Source of the DNA: Diplosphaera chodatii | Taxonomy: Eukaryota; Chlorophyta; Trebouxiophyceae; Prasiolales; Stichococcaceae | Length of the DNA: 64,000 nt | NCBI GenBank assembly: GCA_032358165.1 | Contig: JAALGY010000002.1 | Location: forward strand, 186,001-250,000 | Direction: 5' to 3' | Notes under the pieces: model-generated | Told to the model about the DNA's origin: nothing | What the model saw: the letters and a program-made list of their open reading frames with translations, nothing else | Database searches by the model: none | Part shown: in pieces, positions 57,364 through 64,000 of the stretch | How positions within the stretch are numbered: the first letter of the stretch is position 1 | Layout: each line of letters starts with the position of its first letter | Program-made: the position numbers and the translations under genes

Positions 57364-60300
57364 GTCGCATCACAAGACGGTGGGCGCGGCGCGATCACTT
57401 GTGCGTCACCATCGGCATCGATGACTCGGTAGTTTCGGCAGTGATCACACCCTAGGCGCCGCGTCCGTGGCTAGAGTCGCGGTGCTGTTGTTTACTTGTG
57501 TTGTGTCCATGGCGTGTTACAAATAGCTATTAGATAGTGTCGCAAACAAGGATGCAGGGATGGGGTGCCCCTATGCTACCAGACTTTGCAGCATTGCCAC
57601 CCATACACTGGACACGTGCTGGTGGGCCCGGGTGGGGGCAACAGCAGGGTCCAGGTTGGCACCGACAGCTAGCCTCCCTGGCATGCACTCGCTGCCTTCC
57701 AAACATAGTCCATGCAGCCCCATCGAAGCAACCTCAGCATACCACACCACGAGCAACAGTTGTTCCTATGCCGGTTGCGGCGCAGCCAGTCAACAATGGT
57801 GCCAGTCAACAACGATGGCATCTCAAAGTTGGCGGGCATGCTGACTATAGCTGCAAGACCCAGCCAGGCGCTGTTGTCTCCGCGGCAGATCATGTGCCCT
57901 GCTGTCTGTGTCCGACGACTCTACACGGCACACGCACCCATGTTGGAGCATGCCCGGCACTGCACTTGTGCATGGCATGCCGAAGCGAATTCCAGGGGCA
58001 CAAAGTCACCTGCCGTGGATGACAGCCAGGCCCCACGCAAAGTCACCATATTCCAGGCGCCACTTGAGCGCCTGCCTTATGCGAACACGCAGGGGCAAGA
58101 CGTCACTCGATGGGAAGCTGTCGGCGGACGTGTCAAGCATTACATCCGTGGCGGCGGCATGCTAAGCCTGCTGACCTGTTGGTGGACAACAGGCGGCATG
58201 GAAGGTGCCGCACCATGCCAGCTCACCCGCGGCTGACGGTCCTGCAGACGTGCAGAGCCAGACCCTCAGCAGCCAAACAGGAATGCCACCGCACTGCCAG
58301 GCACAGCAGTCCCTTAGCGGCAGTCGTGCAGCGTCATTGCTTGCTGTCCTGGCTGTGCCATGCCGGGGAACTCCCTGATTGCGCAGCCTCAAATGCTGCC
58401 GTACTACTCGGACAGCCGGCTCGTGTTGCAAACACGGCCGCGGTGTGCTTTCAGAGGCCATGTGCAGGTATTTGTACCAACCTTGATAGCTCTGCCGTTC
58501 ACAGGCCTGCCGTGCATCACAACTCCTTGCCGGGCTGCTGATTGCGGTTCGGCAACCCTGCGAAGCGCGATGGGCACCCCAGACATAGCCGCCGACCTGC
58601 TGACCGGCTGCAATCTTGGCATCAATACCAACCTCAACAGCTTTTGGCTGGTGCTGCGCTGTGGATGACCAAGCCGAAATGTTTCTGAGATGCCAGCACA
58701 GCAGCATTGTCGTGGTGTCATTTCAGTTACAACAAGTCCTAGACGTACTCACTCTGGGTCTCGGCAGTGCTTGGTGAAACGCGCGAACTTTCCCCTACCG
58801 AATCATGCTGCTCCATGCACGTCTACACGGCGCGGGCGGCCGCAGCGGCAACAGCTGCCCTTCAGACCTCTTTCTGCACTCTATACCAGCAAAACCCGAT
58901 CCCTTGCTATTCATCTGCTACTGGAAAGACGCCTCCAACCACCGGCCGCGGTTTTGGCATGCATGGGTCTGAGGGAATCACATGATGCTGCAGCAATGTC
59001 GCACAACGACTGCTCACATTAGCCACCGTGTGTGTCTGCCGCATTGTTTCAGGATTACACTGCTGCAGTTTTGCATGCAGGGCATCCGAATGCAGCGAGT
59101 ACAGGAGCGGACTGAGGTGCCAGCTCATCTGCTCATGAGGGGCCTCGTCGGGAATTAGAGCCTGAAGCTGGAAGGGAATCGGTAAATACACACTTCGATG
59201 CAAGCTTCGCGATTAAGTGCAGCGCCATTATCCACTTCCAAACTCCCTCTATTTCTTTCACCCTTTCAACTGCTTGAGACCTGTGCTCGCACCGATGTTC
59301 GATGCAATGTCAAAATATTCAGCCTGCTCGTCTCCTCGGTTCCGACACCTGGTTCAGGTGTTCTCTGACCCGCGACCCCAAACCGTGTACACTTGCATCA
59401 GCGCTGTGAACAACAGCCGCATGCTCGGCCACGCCAACCGTTGAATCTACGAAGCTGCGTGTATCTGCGGCTCCAACAGCCTGAGGGCTATTACCGTGCG
59501 GCATCCATCGGCGGCGCCGCCCTGTCTGCAGCGTCGGTATCAGCGCCCGCTCAACAGCTCCACCACGACGACAGCGGGCTTCGGTGCGTCAGAATCGCTG
59601 CAACTGCCAACCACTGCTACTTTGCTTCCGCCCCGGCAGCTTCATCCTGCACTGTCCCTGGTTATTGGTGTGGCTTTGAAACCTGAAAGACGAAAAGCTT
59701 GGCACGCAGCAGCAAGGGGCAGTTGCGGCGGTGGCGGGGACGTCGCTTTGGGCACCAGGCGTGGCCATGACCCTCTCAAGAGAGTTCCAAGGGGACTTGT
59801 GGAGGGGTTCAAAGATATCAACAGCACCATCAGATACAGTGCTGCCACTGTGCGGGCCCGCGGTGGCCGCACGGACGCCACATGCAGATACGGCCCTGCG
59901 GCGCGCTAGGCAGCTACCGCTGGTGCTGCTGTGCCGCCGCAGCGGTTGCGGCTGCCCTGTTGAAGGTGCAGCATCTACAGTGGCCACGCAGACCTGTGAA
60001 CTTGCCCTCTCTGACATGGCTGCTGGATCACATTGCCAACATTGTCAGTATAGCTGCCTTTTTTTGGAATGCAGCAGCTGCGCTGCCATGGCGCTGCATT
60101 ATTAGGGATTTCCTATTGAGTTGCGTATGTGTCCTGCAGCGGCAGGCGACAGCGTGCGATGGCATGCTGCGGACAACCCAGGCGGTCGCCAGCGGCTGCA
60201 AACAGCGGCCTCGGCATCCGAGCCGAGATACTGCCAAGTGCGAGACTTGCAGGATCAGGGGTCAGCTGCAGCGTCCATCCCAACGTCAATCGCAACGTTC

Positions 60301-61816
60301 ACACATGCCGCATGTAACATTACAGCTGTATTGTGTGTTGTCCGCTGGCAACAGACTGTCGCCTCTGTGCCACACCGCACCATGAGCTGCACCGTCTGAG
60401 TGCTGGCGCTGCATGCCTGCAGGTAGCATCCTCGGCGGGGGCCATTGGCATTGCCGTGGGATGCGGCGGCAATGCCAAAAGCTGCAGGGTTGCCAGCCTA
60501 CGCCGCCGCCGCCACCTGGAACTGCTCGCAGCGTATGCTGGCGACATGCTGCAGCGAAGCTGTGCCGCGTGTGCCAGGTTAGTCACCCCAACGAGACACT
60601 GTCATTGCTTTGGTACAACCCACATGCACCGAGGACGCGATGGACATCAGTGCAGTCCCCACGGTCTGCTGCTGCTTCGAGCCAGCTTGGCGACTGTTCA
60701 AGACGTGACTGCACCATGTCCACCTGGATATCCACTGCTGCTGACACCGCATGCCCCGGAGTGTGCACAAGCAGGAGTGGCGGCAGTGATGCGCGTCTAG
60801 CAGCACCGGCGGCCTCGCCAGCAACTGACACAGTTGCGAGGAGCGTTCTGCCACTGCGCAGCAGTATGAATGGCATTCCTGTGTAGTGCAGCAGCGTATG
60901 CGGTCCGCCCAGTAGTAGGTCTGTACCCACCCTGTGGCTGATTGACACAGGACGAATAAGGCTGCATTCTGTCTGCAGCAATGTGATGATGCTGTAACAC
61001 TGATGTGCAGCTACTGTGGCAGCTGACGCTACGTAGGATATTTGGCCCACCCGAGCCCGCGCTGGTCGTCTTTTGTCGCTCCCCTGCGGTCTTGAACTGT
61101 TGGACCACCTCTGGCGTTTCTCAACGCCACTTTCACGCAAGGATTGCTAGTATACTATCAAGCACGCACTCTGATCTATCTGTCCACTGTCTGCCTGCAT
61201 ACTACATCCTGCCGGCCATCGCCCCGCCACACTAGCACCAGCGTGGAAGCATCAGCCGTAGCAGTGGTTGCATTCGAAAGGAGCCCCGGTGCCCCTGAAC
61301 CCTTCCCAAACTGCTTCCTGTTTACTGCCGAGACCACGCCCGGCGTGTCATCGCCGATCCTGCAGCACCCAGCCTTACATTTGGTGTCCCATAGCGCATG
61401 AAGCAGACGATTCGTGCGCGTTTGACCGCCAGGCGGCGTGAGGTTGTGAGATTGCGTCCGCACATTTCAATTGATGTGATGTGACTCCTCCGAAACGATG
61501 CCCTGGCGCTGACTGCACGTGGCGATCCTCTCCGGCTAGCAGGCTCTCAGACATCATAATACACAGCTTTGTGGCACGGCAATCCCAAACAGGGCACCCT
61601 TGAGAGTGCCTGCAAAGTGACAGTCACGCAACACATCCATCGATCGTCCTTAGGCAACACTCTGGTGCAGGCTGTGCAAAAACAGACGCGGCAGTCTACG
61701 TGATGAGTGGTAGATGCCCTGGGGCGCACGCGTGAGCACGTAGCAGCCACTGATGGTCTCGAGAAAGGACCCGCCGGAGCCGCGCCGCCGTGACAGCAAT
61801 GGTGCAGTATTGAGTA
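57364..61816. other. No gene settled; two coding-like stretches
   Basis: The first few hundred bases should hold the promoter of the minus gene starting at 57363. Coding-like plus-strand stretches: about 59720-59880 (GLVEGFKDINSTIRYSAATV) and about 60425-60575 (GAIGIAVGCGGNAKSCRVAS, then an Arg run and LELLAAYAGDMLQRSC). Neither could be placed in a gene. 57.5-59.1 kb shows nothing convincing. Confidence 0.35.
59132..59197 (+). repeat. Dispersed 63-bp repeat, copy 2
   Basis: Second copy of the repeat at 50826-50888, same strand, with a few indels (for example an extra aag before gggaatcgg). Confidence 0.85.
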
Positions 61817-63981
61817 TTGCCAACAGCACAACGTTGCGCTTGCTTGTCCCGGACGGCCCCGGATGTTTCAGCGCAGTGGTTGCTTATCCTGGGCAGGCAC
61901 CATACTGGAGCAAGCACTGACGTGCTTCTGCCGGTACATGCAGCCGACGACAGTGATGGCGGCAGGCGGCCAGCTGCGCCTGCCAAACGCCGCAGCGACG
62001 CAGGCGGCCCGCCGCCCAAGCGAAAGTGCGGACATGGACGCAAGGCGGCGTCCGCAGTGAGCGCAACCGGCGCCGACTGGGTAGAGACCCTGCCGCCAGA
62101 GCAGGGCATGCTGTGGAACGAGGCCAGCGGCGATGGCTTTGAGCGTGGCGTCAGAGTGCTGGTCGGTGAGTGCCTATGGTCGGAGTGCCGTGACTACCCA
62201 CACTCAGCCCTGAAAACGGTGTGACGGGTGGCTGTAGAGCTGCGTGACTGTGGGGATGACAGAGGTCCAGCTGCTGAACAAGCATGGAATGCATGCTGGA
62301 TGCCATCGTTCGTACAGCATCTTTGCATGAGGCACTCTGCATCAAAAGCGCTCCTGCTTGTCGTTCATCAATGGCAACAATCTACTCTGCAGGAAAGGAC
62401 CGGTCCAGGGATGGCTGGCATCCGCCTGGGCCATGGATGGCCAGCGCCAGCATGGCGACCGTCCTTTGCAAGCAGGGCCTTGACAAGCGCCACCAGCCAG
62501 ACGGGTGCGCTGTTGTATGCTGTCGGCACAGCAGCAAACCGACGGTGCCGTCCTGCACTGCTGCTGTCGCCTGTCAAGACGATGCATCCTTTGCGCCACT
62601 GCCTCTAAATGCCCCTGCTCACAGGGAGCTGCCGCCGGGAGAGGTGGCCAGCTGCGGCGTTCCCGGGTGGCTTGGGGTGCGGGTGCAGGGCGCCGAGGAC
62701 TGGAGTGAGCAGTCTACAGGTGTGAAGCGAAGGCTGTAGCATCCATGTCAGGGTCGAGCATGCATGTGTACAATTGCTCTTGGAGTGGCGCGAGAGATGG
62801 TCACCTTCAATAATTTGCCTTATGTAGGGCCTTACTGCGCCGTCCTGTGGGATGAAGAGTCCGACCAGGAGATCTGCGTCCTGGTGCGGCTCAGTCACGC
62901 CAAACCCCGCATGTTCAAAGCAAACTTCATGAGGATGAAGCTGCACTGTACTTGACTGCTGTATGCTCTTGATGGCTGCGGGACAGGTGCACGAGGACAA
63001 CGGTGTGTTTGGCGTCACACATGCACTTGGTCCAAGCAAGCAGGTGGCAGTCTGCCTCGCTATCAGGTAACGCTGATCCCATTTTCCATTTTCCAACGAC
63101 AGCGGGACGCGGCCACGGTGAAGGAGGCAGCGCTGGCGTACGATGCAGCGGCACTGGCATGTGCAGCCGGGGAAGATGTTGATACCAACTTCCCGCCGAC
63201 GCCTGGACAGGTTCGGCCCTTCACCCGCACATCACTGCTTCAGATCGGGCGGCTGCTTTGCTGTGTGGTACTATTTCGATAGTCGACGTGAGCTGCAGGT
63301 GTCAGCCCCGCATCCTGGTTCCCGACGCCTCTGCATACCGCAAATGATGGTGTGCAGTTTGTAGTTTCTCACTAGTTGCGTTGCCCTTTTAGGGTGGGCT
63401 GGGCGGCCTGGCGACTGTTGTGCAGTGTGGGGTTCGGCTTCTGAAGCTCGCACAGCAGCTGGAGGAGGACACCGTGCTGGGTGCAGCCTCAGCTGAGGTG
63501 GGTCCATCTGGCATCTGCCAGTGTTTGCACCGACCCCAAGGCCACCGTGAGCATGCATGTCACCCTGAGCCCTGAATGCGTGCTGCAGGAGCTGCGCGGC
63601 CGGCAGGACGGCATCCGTGCAGCAATGGCGGCCCCATTCACACAGGAGCACAGTGCTCCCACCATGGCTGAGCAGCTCAAGTGGCTGCTGCAACAGGTGA
63701 AATTTATGTCTTCAGATATCGTAAACCCCAGCCCTAAGATGAAGCACCTGCTCCCCTCAGACTCACTACACAAGCAATGCAGCAGACCATTCTGTGCAAT
63801 GTATGTGTGTGTGCGTGTGCAGGCGCGGCAGCAGTGCCTGACTGCATTGATGCCAGACTGGCGCGGCCAACTGTTCGGTGTCTTTGAGAAGGCGTGCGAC
63901 GCATGCACCGTCCTCGGTGGCAAGACAGATCATTTCTCGAATGCGGCAGACTGTGCTTCGTGCCTGCGCCTCGCTGAGTCG
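61817..63981 (+). CDS. AP2/ERF-like nuclear protein, 3' partial
   Basis: Probable DNA-binding protein. Exon ending at 62165 has a basic nuclear-signal-like cluster (AKRRSDAGGPPPKRKC). After an exon near 62630-62715 and a possible one near 62790-62930, exon 62987-63043 (GVFGVTHALGPSKQ) joins in phase across a 59-nt intron to 63103-63210 (KEAALAYDAAALACAAGEDV, then DTNFPP). This matches the start and the AxxAYDxAAxxxxG...TNFP end of an AP2 domain, but the middle (WxAxI, WLGTF) is shortened. In-phase exons follow: 63393-63497 (LLKLAQQLEEDTVLGAASAE), 63589-63696 (APTMAEQLKWLLQQ) and 63823-63981 (Cys-rich: FEKACDACTVLGG, AADCASCLRLAES), then a donor, so the gene runs off the window. The start codon is not established. 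Confidence 0.65.
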
Positions 63982-64000
63982 GTGAGCATGTCAAGACGTT

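Noticed and set aside
63067..63102. Apparent 36-nt intron in the AP2-like domain
   Set aside because: It fails phase. Using the earlier donor after SKQ gives a 59-nt intron that is in phase.

Overview
The window looks like nuclear DNA of a chlorophyte green alga. This is an inference from content. Genes are split into many short exons (mostly 75-210 nt) by GT-AG introns with 'tgcag' acceptors. Coding stretches are rich in Ala and Arg with many CAG/CTG runs. The mix of proteins (a cellulose-synthase-like GT2, a membrane kinase with an 'RKLLQ'-type extracellular module, an AP2-like factor) fits an alga. No prokaryotic operons, rRNA, tRNA or CRISPR were seen. Exon models below were read by eye; joins called 'in phase' were checked codon by codon, the rest are approximate.

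Layout. 1.6-2.4 kb (-): Cys-rich type II membrane protein. 3.3-9.1 kb (+): long unrecognised helical protein, ending about 50 bp from a convergent gene at 9.2-11.0 kb (-), a single-span protein whose ectodomain is a duplicated two-exon Cys module. 11.8-12.1 kb (-): another Cys-rich exon pair. 13.9-20.3 kb (+): processive GT2 (cellulose/glucan synthase-like), 17 exons in phase giving about 695 residues. 21.1-36.8 kb: a large imperfect inverted duplication. Its left arm carries a broken coiled-coil gene and an intact receptor-like kinase (24.4-29.2 kb, -). Its right arm carries a broken copy of that kinase's catalytic domain and the intact coiled-coil gene. A 439-bp element with perfect 27-bp terminal inverted repeats sits in the left arm only.

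37-44 kb (-): long unrecognised gene whose last two exons encode an RGG-rich and an Ala/Pro-rich tail. 44.3-45.4 kb (+): unrecognised gene. 46.15-46.66 kb (+): C-terminal exons of a mitochondrial enoyl reductase (MECR-type), with the Rossmann part not found. 47.9-50.7 kb (-), 51.2-53.9 kb (-) and 54.4-57.4 kb (-): unrecognised multi-exon genes; the 51.2-kb gene ends in a coiled coil. 61.8-64.0 kb (+): AP2/ERF-like nuclear protein running off the right edge.

Several products point to the cell surface or wall: Cys-rich membrane proteins, the glucan-synthase-like GT2 and the receptor kinase. Nothing shows that they act together. The most striking feature is the inverted duplication in which each arm has lost a different gene.
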